From the NCBI GenBank assembly GCA_005502925.1, contig SCPD01000023.1:33524-97523 (forward strand): a stretch of 64,000 bases of DNA. The letters are read 5' to 3'. Position numbers and translations under genes: made by a program. Within the stretch, counting starts at the first letter, position 1. Every line of letters starts with the position of its first letter. The DNA comes from Rhizobiales bacterium Y(2018) (lineage in GTDB: Bacteria; Pseudomonadota; Alphaproteobacteria; Rhizobiales; Aestuariivirgaceae). Shown here piece by piece: positions 8,968-18,226 of this stretch. The notes beneath the pieces are model-generated. The model searched no databases. It was not told the DNA's origin and was given only the letters and a program-made list of their open reading frames with translations.

Positions 8968-9599
8968 TTCGTCTCGCGCAGATAATTGTAGACGGTGGCG
9001 CGGCTCAGTCCCAGTACGCGCGCGATATAGCCCGCGGCATTGCGTCCGCCGAGCGCGCCGTCGCGCGCCAGATCGACGATGAGGTCGCGTTTCTGACTCT
9101 TGTCGATGGCAGTGACGGTGGTGCCACGCTCCCTCATCCAGCGGCTGATATATTCGTTGATGCGCTCATGCCAGTCTTCCTTGAAGAGCGCCGTCGACCT
9201 GTCCAGGGTCTCGGGCAGGGCAACGAGCGCGCCTAGAAACTGGATCGCAGCGTGGACATGCGAGACATCGGTGTTGATGCACATGACGCCGACCGGCGCG
9301 CCCGAGGCGCGCAGAACCACGCTGATCGACTTGATCCGCCGGTCGTCCCAATTGATCTTCTCATAAGGTCCGATGACATGATCGGTCGGCTCGAAATTGA
9401 TCTCATGCATCAAGGACGGCTCGCCGATCTCCCGGTTGGAGAAATTATTGGCGATATGCGCGACCGTCTCTGTCGCTAGGTCATGTAGGACGACCTCGAC
9501 ATAGGGTTGGAACAGGGCCGCCACGGCATCGCACACGGGAACGAAGGGGCCGAGGGCCGGGGCGACGCCGCGGCTGCGGCTGTGCTTGCGCTTCTTCAT
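8964..9599 (-). CDS. YheO/DauR-like transcriptional regulator (PAS-like + HTH)
   Basis: 211 aa. The N-terminal part (about 20-125) looks like a YheO-type PAS domain (PYVEVVLHDL, then ASGAPVGVMCINTD), and the C-terminal part carries a DauR-type HTH ending in RVLGLSRATVYNYLRETK. Relatives include DauR of the D-arginine catabolic operon. The start codon directly abuts the stop of the upstream dehydratase gene, and its end overlaps the FAD oxidase, so it is co-transcribed with the enzymes it presumably controls. The palindrome at 10612-10646 in front of the operon is its most likely operator, although the LysR protein is a competing candidate. Confidence 0.82.
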   Translation of the reverse strand: MKKRKHSRSRGVAPALGPFVPVCDAVAALFQPYVEVVLHDLATETVAHIANNFSNREIGEPSLMHEINFEPTDHVIGPYEKINWDDRRIKSISVVLRASGAPVGVMCINTDVSHVHAAIQFLGALVALPETLDRSTALFKEDWHERINEYISRWMRERGTTVTAIDKSQKRDLIVDLARDGALGGRNAAGYIARVLGLSRATVYNYLRETK

Positions 9600-10562
9600 C
9601 TAGTTCCCGGCCAGGGCGCAGATCTTGCGCGGATCCACATTTCCACCACACAGGACGACGACATTGACGGTATCCTTGCAGCGCGCCGCCACTTTCTGGA
9701 AGCCGGCGAGAGCAAGTCCCGCGGCGCCTTCGACGATCATGTTTTCACTGAGCAGCAGCTCCTTGAGCGCCGCGGTGATCTCGGTCTCGCTGCAGTGGAT
9801 CACTTCATCGATCGTCGCCAAGGCAAGCGGGAGCGTCATGCTGCCGGGGTCGACGCCACCGGCAACGCCATCGGCGAGGGTCGGGCGATGCTCGACGTCG
9901 ACGATGCGACCGGCCTTCATGGAAGCCGCGAGTGCCGCCGAATTTTCGGCGGAGACGCCGAAGACGCGCGTCTGCGGGCTGAAGCTCTTGAACACGGAGG
10001 CGATGCCGGAAATGAGCCCGCCGCCGCCCATGGCGACGAAGATATTGTCGATGCGCGGGTGCTGCTCGAGAAGCTCGAGCGCGATCGTGCCCTGGCCGGC
10101 GATGATCTCGGGATCGTTATAGGGCGAGACATAAACGAGATCGCGGGCGCGGGCGGTATCCTGTGCGTGTTCTTCCGACTGGCCCGATTCATCGCCATAG
10201 AGCTTGATTTCGACGCCGAAGGCCTCGATGCGGGCGAGCTTCGCCGGCGTGACCGTCTTTGGAAGCACCACTGCCAGCCTGTTGCCGGTCATCGCCGCCG
10301 CCTTGGCGCTGGCGATGCCGTGATTGCCGGAAGACGCGGTGATCAGGCCCTGGCCCTTCGCAATGGCCGTCATCTTGCTGGCGGCGCCGCGAAACTTGAA
10401 GGAGCCGGTATGCTGGAAGTTCTCGGCCTTGAAAAGGAGTGAGGAGCCGGCCGTGGGCCCGATGGCGCGTGACGGCAGGAGAGGCGTCTCATAGATGAAA
10501 TCACGAATGCGTCGCCGCGCTCTGACCGCGCCAGCCGCTTGTTCCAGCACATCATGTTCCAT
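9600..10562 (-). CDS. Threonine/serine dehydratase-like PLP enzyme (fold type II)
   Basis: 320 aa, the size of catabolic threonine dehydratase or serine racemase without a regulatory ACT domain. The PLP lysine is Lys56 in GSFKFRGA; SSGNHG (76-81) and the phosphate-binding GGGGL (178-182) are intact. Such enzymes deaminate serine, threonine or beta-hydroxy-aspartate to keto acids, or racemise serine. It is the first gene of a tight four-gene operon and is divergent from an amino-acid importer, so it probably feeds imported amino acid into central metabolism. Serine/threonine ammonia-lyase versus beta-hydroxyaspartate dehydratase cannot be separated by reading alone. Confidence 0.87.
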   Translation of the reverse strand: MEHDVLEQAAGAVRARRRIRDFIYETPLLPSRAIGPTAGSSLLFKAENFQHTGSFKFRGAASKMTAIAKGQGLITASSGNHGIASAKAAAMTGNRLAVVLPKTVTPAKLARIEAFGVEIKLYGDESGQSEEHAQDTARARDLVYVSPYNDPEIIAGQGTIALELLEQHPRIDNIFVAMGGGGLISGIASVFKSFSPQTRVFGVSAENSAALAASMKAGRIVDVEHRPTLADGVAGGVDPGSMTLPLALATIDEVIHCSETEITAALKELLLSENMIVEGAAGLALAGFQKVAARCKDTVNVVVLCGGNVDPRKICALAGN

Positions 10563-10611
10563 CGCCCGTTCCTCCTTGCCAGACCGTTCCCGCTTGTTGC
10601 CGTTTACAAAT

Positions 10612-10646
10612 TAGACTGTCAAGTCCAATTTAGTCTTGACAGTCTA
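10612..10646. promoter_or_regulatory. Perfect 12-bp-arm inverted repeat, candidate operator
   Basis: Arms TAGACTGTCAAG (10612-10623) and CTTGACAGTCTA (10635-10646) are exact reverse complements separated by 11 bases. It lies between the divergent dehydratase operon and amino-acid permease genes and includes TTGACA-like hexamers on both strands, so a bound protein could cover both promoters. The DauR-like or LysR regulator encoded in the leftward operon is the likely binder (inference). Confidence 0.6.
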
Positions 10647-10691
10647 GATGTGGAATTGCGAGAAGCGCCGAGGCTGATCGGAGAAAACGGA

Positions 10692-11408
10692 TTGAATCTG
10701 AGCCTGCTTTCTTTCGGACCGGAGGGATGGGGCGGTGTGCTGCTCACCGGCGCCGTCATGACCTTGGCGGTGTCCGTCAGCGCCTTCCTGCTCGGCATCG
10801 TGCTCGGTACGGCGGCGGCGCTCGCCAAGCTGTCGCGCCACCGATTTCTGCGCGGCGTCGGCATCACCTACACGACCGTCGTCCGCGGCATCCCCGAATT
10901 GCTGGTGATCTATCTCTTCTTCTTCGGCACGAGCTCGCTCATCATGGCGATCGTGAAGGCTGTTTTCGGTTATGCCGGATATATCGAGGTCGACGCCTTC
11001 GCCGTCGCAGTCCTGGCTCTGGGCCTCATCTCGGGCGCCTATTCCACCGAAGTCATCCGTGGCGGCATCGCCAGCGTGTCGAAGGGCCAGATGGAAGCGG
11101 CTGCCGCGCTCGGTTTGCGGCGCTGGATGATCTGGCTGCGCATCCTGCTTCCCCAGGCGATGCGTTATGCGCTGCCGGGTCTCGCCAATGTGTGGCAACT
11201 GACCCTCAAGGACACGGCGCTGATTTCGGTGACCGGGCTCGCCGAGATCATGCGCACGGCTTTCGTGGCGGCGGGCGCCACGCGTGAGCCGTTCCTGTTC
11301 TATGCCGCGGCGGCCTTGCTCTATCTGCTTCTCACCTGGGGATCGTCGCGATTCTTCGGCAAGGCTGAGACTGTGGCCAATCGCGGCTTCGCGGCGAGGG
11401 CGAAATGA
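10692..11408 (+). CDS. Polar amino-acid ABC transporter permease (HisQ-like)
   Basis: 238 aa if translated from the TTG at 10692, which has a GGAG 8 bases upstream and gives the family-like N-terminus NLSLLSFGPEGWGG. The frame runs open to 10539, but that start would cross the palindrome and the neighbouring gene; a GTG at 10650 is the other option. The protein has about five membrane segments and the EAA loop (MEAAAALGLRRW) that contacts the ATPase. It overlaps the second permease by 4 bases. With the next two genes it makes an amino-acid importer, but no ATPase gene is adjacent. Confidence 0.87.
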   Translation: MNLSLLSFGPEGWGGVLLTGAVMTLAVSVSAFLLGIVLGTAAALAKLSRHRFLRGVGITYTTVVRGIPELLVIYLFFFGTSSLIMAIVKAVFGYAGYIEVDAFAVAVLALGLISGAYSTEVIRGGIASVSKGQMEAAAALGLRRWMIWLRILLPQAMRYALPGLANVWQLTLKDTALISVTGLAEIMRTAFVAAGATREPFLFYAAAALLYLLLTWGSSRFFGKAETVANRGFAARAK

Positions 11409-12085
11409 ATTTCGAGCTCATGTGGGAAAGCGTGCCGGCGCTTCTCGGTGGTGTGCCCTTGACGCTTCAGCTCGCGCTGCTGAGCGTCGCGCTCGGCTTC
11501 GTGCTGGCGCTGTTCATTCTCGCCGCCAGATTGTCGCGCTTCGCTTGGCTCGCCGCGCTTGCCAAAGCCTATGTGTTCGTCTTCCGCGGCACGCCGCTTC
11601 TGGTCCAGATCTTCTTCATCTATTACGGACTGTCGCAATTCGACGATGTGCGCGCCAGCATATTATGGCCTCTCCTGCGCGATCCGTTCTGGTGCTCGAC
11701 GCTGGCGCTCGCTCTCAATACCGCGGCTTATGCGAGCGAGATCATGCGCGGCGGCCTCCTGGCGGTGCCACCGGGTGCCATCGAGGCGGCGAAGGCGCTC
11801 GGCCTGAGCCGTCTGAAGGTCCTGTGGACGGTGACCATGCCGATCGCGGCGCGCCAGGCCATCCCGGCCTATGGCAACGAGCTCATCCTGATGGTGAAGG
11901 CGACATCGCTTGCAAGCACGGTCACTTTGCTCGAAGTGACCGGCATCGCCAAGCAGATCATCTCGCGCAGCTATGCCGTCTTCGAGATCTTCATTCTCGC
12001 CGGCGCCATCTATCTGCTGCTCAATCTTGCCGCCACCATGCTGGTGGCATTGGCCGAGCGCCGGATGACACTGCCGGCGCGCTAG
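11405..12085 (+). CDS. Polar amino-acid ABC transporter permease (HisM-like)
   Basis: 226 aa inner-membrane permease with the RGTPLLVQ motif near residue 60 and an EAA loop (IEAAKALGLSRLKV), both typical of the histidine/glutamine permease family. The start ATG overlaps the stop of the HisQ-like gene (ATGA), a classic coupled permease pair. The substrate-binding protein follows 112 bases downstream. A general amino-acid specificity is likely; the exact substrate cannot be read from the permease. Confidence 0.9.
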   Translation: MNFELMWESVPALLGGVPLTLQLALLSVALGFVLALFILAARLSRFAWLAALAKAYVFVFRGTPLLVQIFFIYYGLSQFDDVRASILWPLLRDPFWCSTLALALNTAAYASEIMRGGLLAVPPGAIEAAKALGLSRLKVLWTVTMPIAARQAIPAYGNELILMVKATSLASTVTLLEVTGIAKQIISRSYAVFEIFILAGAIYLLLNLAATMLVALAERRMTLPAR

Positions 12086-12197
12086 CGTTCGGGACACTGG
12101 CCCGCGCATTTATTGTCCGATGTAATAAATCGATATGAAGAAGCGCCTTAGTCGCGGCGAAATGCTTGCTATGTCTCCGGGCAGGGAGGAACCAAGC

Positions 12198-12986
12198 ATG
12201 ATAAATCGCTTCGCAACATGGATGATGCTGGCAGCCACGGCGATGACCGTGTCTTCGCCGATGGCGCTGGCCGATACGGCCAAAGTTCCGGAACAGGTGC
12301 GCATCGGCATCGAGGGTGCATATCCGCCGTTCAACTATCGTGACGCCGCCGGCAATGTCATCGGCTTCGATGTCGATGTCATGAATGCCATCTGCGCCCG
12401 CAAGAAGCTCAATTGCACATTCGTGCTGCAGGACTGGGACGGCATCATTCCGGGTCTCCTGGTCGGTAAATATGATGTCATCATCGGCATCGGCATCACC
12501 GAAGAGCGCAAGAAGAAAGTCGATTTCACCGACAAATACTGGGCGACGGCCAGCCGCTTCGTCGGCCGCGCCGACAAGAACTGGGATTATACGGCCGAGG
12601 GCCTCAAGGGCGCGGTCATCGGCTTTCAGAGTGGTGCGTATCAGGAGACCTACGCCAAGGACAAATTCACCCAGTCCGAACTCAAGGGATACCAGACCCT
12701 GGAGCAGGCCTATCTCGATCTTGCCGCGGGACGCATCGATCTCGTCTTCGCCGCCGCCATCGCCGAGCTTAATTTCCTGAACTCACCGGACGGCAAGGGC
12801 TATGAGCATAAGGGGCCTGACTTCGACGACCCAGCCTATTTCGGCGTCGGCGTGGGCATGGCGATCCGCCAGGGCGAGACCGGGGTGCGTGACGTCATCA
12901 ACGAAGGCATCCGCGAGATCCGCGCCGATGGCGAATACAAGATGATCAACGACAAGTATTTCCCCTTCGACGTCTACGGGAAATAA
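12198..12986 (+). CDS. Polar amino-acid ABC transporter substrate-binding protein
   Basis: 262 aa. The ATG at 12198 has a GGGAGGA ribosome site and yields a signal peptide ending near ALA-DTAKV; earlier in-frame codons from 12135 lack one. The mature protein shows the SBP_bac_3 pattern: IGIEGAYPPFNY, IGFDVDVMNAI, WDGIIPGLLVGKYD and ITEERKKKVDFTD. It binds an amino acid in the periplasm and delivers it to the two permeases encoded just upstream. Being last in the operon, after the permeases, differs from the opp, dpp, pot and fec operons in this window, where the binding protein is first. Confidence 0.9.
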   Translation: MINRFATWMMLAATAMTVSSPMALADTAKVPEQVRIGIEGAYPPFNYRDAAGNVIGFDVDVMNAICARKKLNCTFVLQDWDGIIPGLLVGKYDVIIGIGITEERKKKVDFTDKYWATASRFVGRADKNWDYTAEGLKGAVIGFQSGAYQETYAKDKFTQSELKGYQTLEQAYLDLAAGRIDLVFAAAIAELNFLNSPDGKGYEHKGPDFDDPAYFGVGVGMAIRQGETGVRDVINEGIREIRADGEYKMINDKYFPFDVYGK

Positions 12987-12990
12987 CCCG

Positions 12991-14196
12991 CTACAGCACT
13001 TCGTCGAGATCGGCGCACAGATCTTCGGCGTCCTCGAGCCCGATCGAGAAGCGGAAGACGCCGTCGCCGGCAAAATCGCGATAGCGCTTGAGGAGCTCAC
13101 CCTCGTGGCGGAAGGTCGAGCGCATCAGGGCGTCGGTCGGGATCCAATAGACGAGGCTGCGGTGATGGCCGAGCGACACGGCATAGTGGATGACCTCGAG
13201 CTTCTCGACCATGCGTTTGGCGAGCGCCGCGCCGTCGGCGACCCGGAAGGTCATCATGCCGGAGAAGTTCTTCATCTGGCGGCGCGCCAGCTCATGCTGG
13301 GGATGCGAGGCGAGGCCCGGATAGAAGACCCGCGTCACTTTTTTGTGTCCTTCGAGGAACCTGGCGACGGCGAGTGCGGTCTCCTCATGGGCGCGCATGC
13401 GGATCGGCAGGGTCGCGGCACCGCGCAGGATGAGCCAGGCATTGAAAGGTGACAGCACGCCGCCATAATGCACGGTGGCTTCGAGATTGAGCGCCTCGAG
13501 ATCGGCCTTGCGGCCGAGCACGCAGCCGCCCATCGCATCGCCATGGCCGCCGATATATTTGGTCAGCGAATGCACCACGAAATCAGCGCCGAGCTCAAGC
13601 GGCCGCGTGCCTATGGGTGACGCGAAGGTCGAATCGACGGCGACGTCGCGCACCCCTTTGGCGCGCGCCAGACGGGCGAGGGCGGCGATATCGGCGAGCC
13701 GCATGATCGGATTGGCCGGCGTCTCGATCCACATCATGCGTGTGTTGGGCCGGATGGAACGCTCCACCATGTCGAGATCCGACATGTCGACCGGTGTCAC
13801 CTCGATGCCGAAGCGGGGCAGGCTGTCGCGCACGAGTTCCGCGGTGCCGACATAATTGGTGTCGGAAATGACGAGATGGTCACCCTGGCTAAGCCGCCCG
13901 AGGAGCAGTGCGCTCGAAGCCGCCATGCCGGAAGCGTAACATTGGCAGGCTTCGGCGCCTTCGAGGGCGGAAAGCTTGTCTTCGAGCTGCTTGACGGTCG
14001 GATTGGAGACGCGCGCATAGACGAAGCCCTCATAGCTGTCGCGGTTGCGGGCCGAGAAGCCTGCAACCTCGGTCGGCGCGAAAGTCGACGACATCACGAG
14101 ATTGGGCGAGGATGCCCGGCTCACCGGATCAACGGCTTCGCCCGCATGGATGGCGGTGGTCCTTATCCCCTTTTGCCGGTTGGTAATTCTGTCCAT
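12991..14196 (-). CDS. Cys/Met-metabolism PLP enzyme (O-succinylhomoserine sulfhydrylase / methionine gamma-lyase-like)
   Basis: 401 aa from the ATG at 14196, which has a GAGGG ribosome site 8 bases upstream; the frame is open for 32 more codons but those do not fit the family. The fold-type-I PLP signature is clear: PLP-binding Lys213 in HSLTKYIGG, YARVSNPT (60-67) with the phosphate-contacting Tyr/Arg of the partner subunit, and DTNYVGT (112-118). MetZ-type sulfhydrylase, cystathionine synthase/lyase and methionine gamma-lyase cannot be told apart by eye. It is divergent from the MMPL gene and converges on the amino-acid binding-protein gene, 4 bases away. Confidence 0.85.
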   Translation of the reverse strand: MDRITNRQKGIRTTAIHAGEAVDPVSRASSPNLVMSSTFAPTEVAGFSARNRDSYEGFVYARVSNPTVKQLEDKLSALEGAEACQCYASGMAASSALLLGRLSQGDHLVISDTNYVGTAELVRDSLPRFGIEVTPVDMSDLDMVERSIRPNTRMMWIETPANPIMRLADIAALARLARAKGVRDVAVDSTFASPIGTRPLELGADFVVHSLTKYIGGHGDAMGGCVLGRKADLEALNLEATVHYGGVLSPFNAWLILRGAATLPIRMRAHEETALAVARFLEGHKKVTRVFYPGLASHPQHELARRQMKNFSGMMTFRVADGAALAKRMVEKLEVIHYAVSLGHHRSLVYWIPTDALMRSTFRHEGELLKRYRDFAGDGVFRFSIGLEDAEDLCADLDEVL

Positions 14197-14297
14197 GGAA
14201 TTGCCCTCACTATGTACAAGCTGTAACAGGACCCGGTGGGGGAATGCGACTCGTTTATGGGGATCGGCCAATCGTGCCCGGAAAGGCGCCACGTTCC

Positions 14298-16985
14298 ATG
14301 TCCTGGCAGGACCGTCAACCTGAGCCGGCTGAGAAACCTAAGCCGCGTCTCAGGCCGAATGTCTTTGCGCGGATGGCGCGCTTCTGCTTCCGCCACGGGC
14401 TGATCATCATCGCCGCCTGGATGGCGCTCGCCATCCCGGCCCTCGTCTTTGCCGTGACGGCGATGCAGATCCAGATCCAGGATCAGGTTCTGGTCACCGA
14501 CAACTCGGCGGTCGGCGAGGAGCAGAGCCGGCTCGCCGCCGAGTTCCCCGAGCCCAGCGAAAGCATCGTCGCCGTCATCGACAGCAAAGACCCGAAACTG
14601 GCGCGCAGCGGCGCCGAGCGCATGGCGGCCCGCATGGCCGAGCAGACCAATGTATTCCGCAATGTCTTCGCGCCCGGCACCGGCCGCTTCTTCGACGACA
14701 CCGGCGTGCTCTATCTGAACGAGGAGGGGGTGAGCGCCATGGCGGCGCGTATCGCGCGCTCGGCGCCGCTGTTCCAGGCGCTCTCGATATCGCCCAATCT
14801 CACCGGCCTCGCGGTGCTCGCCGACCAGGTCGCCCGGGTCGCCGCGGAAGGCCGTTCACCCGAAGTGGTTGCCGCTCTCTTCAATGACGCCGCCAAGACG
14901 GTCCAGGCACAGGTCGCCGGCCAGCGCCGCGATCTCGACTGGCCGTCGCTGATCGAGCACGGCGTCACCATCGAGAGTCCGCGCTGGTATGTGCTGTCCT
15001 ATCCGATGGCCAATGGCGATGCCGATCCGGCGCGCCACGCGGTCGAAGAGGCGCGCCGCCTCGCCGATCTCACCCAAACCGAATTCGGCGGCCGCATCTC
15101 GGTGCAGCTCACCGGCAGGCCGGTGCTGCGCGCCATGGCGCCGCCGCTCGACATCCGTGTTCTGCTTCTGCCGTCACTGCTCTCGGGCATCGTGCTCCTG
15201 GTGATTCTGGGTTTCGGCCTGTCGCGCTTCGGTGCGGTGATGACCGTGCTGATGATGGCGGCGATCACCTTTGTCATCACCACCGCATTGGCGCTCGCCG
15301 TGCTGGGCGCCTTTGACAGGGTCAGCCTGACCTATCCGGTGCTGTTCTCAGGCGTGATCAGCATCACCACGATCTGCCTGATCCTGCGCGCCGAGGAGGC
15401 GGAGCAGTGCGGCAGTGGAAGGCTGGCCGCGGCGATGCTCGCGGCGCAGGCCATGGGTCTGCCGATGCTCGCCTGGCTCGCCGGAATTTCCGCCACCGGC
15501 CTTGCTCTCTATGGCAGCCCCTTCGTGGCGTTGCAGAAGCTCGCCATCATCCTCGCCATCATGAGCGCCGTCATTTTCGTCGCGGCGATGACCTTGTTGC
15601 CGGCCTTCCTGTCGCTGCTCAAGCCGCGCTTCCATGACGAGACGGAGGAGGACGAGCGGGTTCACTGGCTCGACAATGTGATGGCGAAGCCACCCTCTTA
15701 TGGCTGGTGGTCGTTGCGCCGCGGCCTCGCAGCGACACTGATCGCGGTCGCCGTGCTCTGCGCCTCGCTGGCGCCGGCCTTGCATTTCGAGAGCCCGACG
15801 GAGGTCACACGCGGCGGCACGAGCGCCGCCGAACGCCTGTTCCGCGATTTGTCGGCGCAGGAGCCTTCGCTCCTCGCCTCCGCCCAGATCCTGGCGGAGG
15901 CTGGCGATCCGGCGCGTATCCTGGTGCGCCGGCTCTCGACCTTGCCGCAGGTCGAAAGCATACGCTGGGTCGAAACCTTCCTGCCGCCGGCCGAGGCCGA
16001 AAAACGCGCCATACTGGCGCGGCTCCAGGGCGCTTTTCCACGCAGCACCACCGCCGTTTCCGACATCCCAGACGATCTGCTGCGCGCTGAATTCGTGAAG
16101 CTTCAGGACGGCCTGCAGCGCATCGCCGCCGAACCCAAGGCGACGCCGGAACTGGCGCAGGCCGCCAATGAGCTGCGCCGCAGCCTGCTGCTGCTCGACG
16201 GCAATGGCATCGCCGATCCGCAGGCGCTGCGCCAGCTCGAGCGCACCTTCTTCGTCCGCCTGCAGGTGCTGCTCGACCGCATCGACCGTCTGACGCATCT
16301 CGATCCGCTCACCGTCGACCGGCTCGATCCGGCGATCCACCGCCAATATGTCTCGCGCACCGGCCTGTGGCGCATCGAGGTGCAGCCGCGCCGGCCCGAC
16401 GATATCGAATCCTTCGCCGCCGCCCTGCGCAGCGTGACGCCCGCCGCCGCCGGCGCCGCTCTCGTCCAGGCCGACCGGCTCGCCGTCATGCGTGCCGCCA
16501 TCCCGTCCTATGTCGGGGCGTGGACGCTGCTCATCGTCCTCCTGCCGCCGCTTCTTTTCCTTAGCCTGCGCAAGGCGATGCGCATCCTGCTGCCGGTCGT
16601 CACCGCGACGCTCCTGGCGCTCGGCGTCACCGCGATGATGGGATCGCATCTCTACCCCGAGAGTATCGCCGTCTTCGTGCTGCTGCTGTGCTTCACGCTC
16701 GGCGCCGCGATTCTCGCCGAGGCCTGGTACAATGCCCAGCCCAATGGCCAATGGCCGCAGGCGTCGTCGCGCCCGCGTGCTCTTTTGCTCGCGGCCTTCC
16801 TGGTGCTCGCCGCCTTTGCGCCCCTGGTGCTCTCACCCTTGCCGGCGGTGCAGCAATTCGGCGTCCTGCTGCTCATCGCGATGGGGCTGAGTCTCGTCGC
16901 GCTCTTCGTGCTCCTGCCGCAATTGCGGGTGTGGACGGCGCCGCGGCGCCGCCGTGACGAGGACGAAGAGGAAGAAGAGTACTGA
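14298..16985 (+). CDS. MMPL/RND-family membrane protein, HpnN-like
   Basis: 895 aa from the ATG at 14298; a start at 14244 would add 18 residues. Layout is that of MMPL/RND lipid transporters: a first membrane helix (about 25-48), a large periplasmic domain to about residue 270, a block of five to six helices (about 275-455), a second periplasmic domain and a final helix block (about 735-885), ending in an acidic tail rich in Asp/Glu. The first periplasmic domain resembles the hopanoid transporter HpnN (LVAVIDSKD-like strands), so a lipid or hopanoid substrate is possible; dxs, an isoprenoid gene, lies 3 kb away. No membrane-fusion partner is adjacent. Substrate assignment is tentative. Confidence 0.8.
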   Translation: MSWQDRQPEPAEKPKPRLRPNVFARMARFCFRHGLIIIAAWMALAIPALVFAVTAMQIQIQDQVLVTDNSAVGEEQSRLAAEFPEPSESIVAVIDSKDPKLARSGAERMAARMAEQTNVFRNVFAPGTGRFFDDTGVLYLNEEGVSAMAARIARSAPLFQALSISPNLTGLAVLADQVARVAAEGRSPEVVAALFNDAAKTVQAQVAGQRRDLDWPSLIEHGVTIESPRWYVLSYPMANGDADPARHAVEEARRLADLTQTEFGGRISVQLTGRPVLRAMAPPLDIRVLLLPSLLSGIVLLVILGFGLSRFGAVMTVLMMAAITFVITTALALAVLGAFDRVSLTYPVLFSGVISITTICLILRAEEAEQCGSGRLAAAMLAAQAMGLPMLAWLAGISATGLALYGSPFVALQKLAIILAIMSAVIFVAAMTLLPAFLSLLKPRFHDETEEDERVHWLDNVMAKPPSYGWWSLRRGLAATLIAVAVLCASLAPALHFESPTEVTRGGTSAAERLFRDLSAQEPSLLASAQILAEAGDPARILVRRLSTLPQVESIRWVETFLPPAEAEKRAILARLQGAFPRSTTAVSDIPDDLLRAEFVKLQDGLQRIAAEPKATPELAQAANELRRSLLLLDGNGIADPQALRQLERTFFVRLQVLLDRIDRLTHLDPLTVDRLDPAIHRQYVSRTGLWRIEVQPRRPDDIESFAAALRSVTPAAAGAALVQADRLAVMRAAIPSYVGAWTLLIVLLPPLLFLSLRKAMRILLPVVTATLLALGVTAMMGSHLYPESIAVFVLLLCFTLGAAILAEAWYNAQPNGQWPQASSRPRALLLAAFLVLAAFAPLVLSPLPAVQQFGVLLLIAMGLSLVALFVLLPQLRVWTAPRRRRDEDEEEEEY

Positions 16986-17009
16986 TTCCGTCGATCGGGA
17001 TTGGAAATG

Positions 17010-17938
17010 TCAGGCCGCCCGTGTCTCCACCTCGATCGTCACATGCGACAGATCATGGATATGGGCGAGCTTGTCGCGATAGAACGCTGGCGGCTTGGGC
17101 TCCGCCGAGAGGATCGCGACGATGGCGCCATGATGGCCGGGGCCGAGCCGCCAGACATGCAGGTCGGTGATCTTTTCCCGCTCGTTCTCGATGGTGCCGC
17201 GGATCTCGTCGGGCAGGTCCTCGCCGACCGGCAGATAATCGACGAGCAGCCGCCTGAATCGCGGATGAGGCCCCAGGACCAGCGCGCGATCACCAGGGCG
17301 CCGACGATTCCCATGGCCGGATCGAGCCACAGGCAGCCATAGAGGCTGCCGGTGAGGAGGGCGACGATGGCGAGCACCGATGTCAGCCCGTCGGCCAGCA
17401 CATGCATGTAAGCGGCGCGCAGATTGTTGTCGCCGCCATGATGGTCGTGGTGATCGTGGCCGTGATCATGATGGTGGTGGTGACGATGATCGCCGCTGAG
17501 CAGCCAGGCGCTGGCGAGATTGACGATGAGGCCGACCACCGCGACGACGATCGCCTGGTTGAAGTCGATCGGCACGGGTGCTGTGAGGCGCAGGACACTT
17601 TCCCAGCCGATCATCAGCGCGATGAGCGCCAGGACGACGGCGCTGGCGAAGCCGGCGAGCTCGCCGAGCTTGCCGGTGCCGAAGGTGAAGCGGCGGTTCA
17701 GGGCATTCTTGCGGGCGTAGTAATAAGCGAGCGCCGTGATCAGCATCGCGGCCGCATGGGTGGCCATGTGCCAGCCATCGGCGACCAGCGCCATCGAGCC
17801 GAAGATCGTGCCGGCGGTGATCTCCACCACCATCATCGTCGCGGTGAGCGCAATCACCAGCCAGGTGCGCTTCTCGTTGCGGGCATGACCGTGGCCTAGA
17901 AAAACATGGGTGTGGCCGGGTTCGGAGGCGATCGTCAT
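17010..17938 (-). pseudogene. dmeF: DmeF-like cobalt/nickel CDF efflux protein, frameshifted
   Basis: Cation diffusion facilitator of about 309 aa interrupted by a frameshift. The frame starting at 17938 gives the six-helix transporter: metal-site motif VADGWHMATH in helix 2, a long His/Asp-rich cytoplasmic loop (17440-17500) and HVLADGLTS in helix 5. At about 17250-17254 the reading moves to a second frame that encodes the expected C-terminal domain (RLLVDYLPVGEDLP ... DLHVWRLGPGHHGAIV) down to a stop at 17010. Inserting one base after IRDSG restores RDSG-RLLVDYL, so one base (probably C or G in a GC run) is missing. This may be a real mutation or a sequencing error. The start overlaps the regulator dmeR by 4 bases. 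Confidence 0.82.
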
Positions 17939-18210
17939 TTGAGATAGGTCCGGACGACCTCGATGAGCTCGGCGGCGCCTTTGGCATATTCGGACTGCGG
18001 CTGCTTATCAGGGTCGATGATGTGGTTGCGGATATGGTCTTCGAGGATTTCGGCGGTGAGCCCGTTGACGGCGCCGCGCATCGAGGCGGCGAGCATGAGC
18101 ACGTCGGTGCAGCCGAGCTCGGCCTCGAGCGCCCGCTCCAGCGCTTCCGCCTGGCCCTTGATGCGGCGCACCCGCGCCATCAGCCGCGTCTTGTCCTTGA
18201 CGGTATGCAT
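17935..18210 (-). CDS. dmeR: DmeR/RcnR-type Ni/Co-responsive repressor
   Basis: 91 aa all-helical CsoR/RcnR/FrmR-family repressor. Counting from Met1, His2, Cys34, His59 and His63 match the four Ni/Co ligands of RcnR (His3, Cys35, His60, His64) offset by one, which argues for nickel/cobalt rather than copper or formaldehyde sensing. It is the first gene of a dmeR-dmeF operon like that described in Rhizobium leguminosarum; the 4-base overlap implies coupled translation. Metal binding should release it from the G-tract operator just upstream (18227-18252) and turn on efflux. Confidence 0.88.
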   Translation of the reverse strand: MHTVKDKTRLMARVRRIKGQAEALERALEAELGCTDVLMLAASMRGAVNGLTAEILEDHIRNHIIDPDKQPQSEYAKGAAELIEVVRTYLK

Positions 18211-18226
18211 GAGTCCTCCGTCTAAA

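Noticed and set aside
15348..16751. 467-codon open frame antisense to the MMPL protein
   Set aside because: Gln/Arg/Gly/Asp-rich mirror of membrane helices; no domain and no ribosome site.
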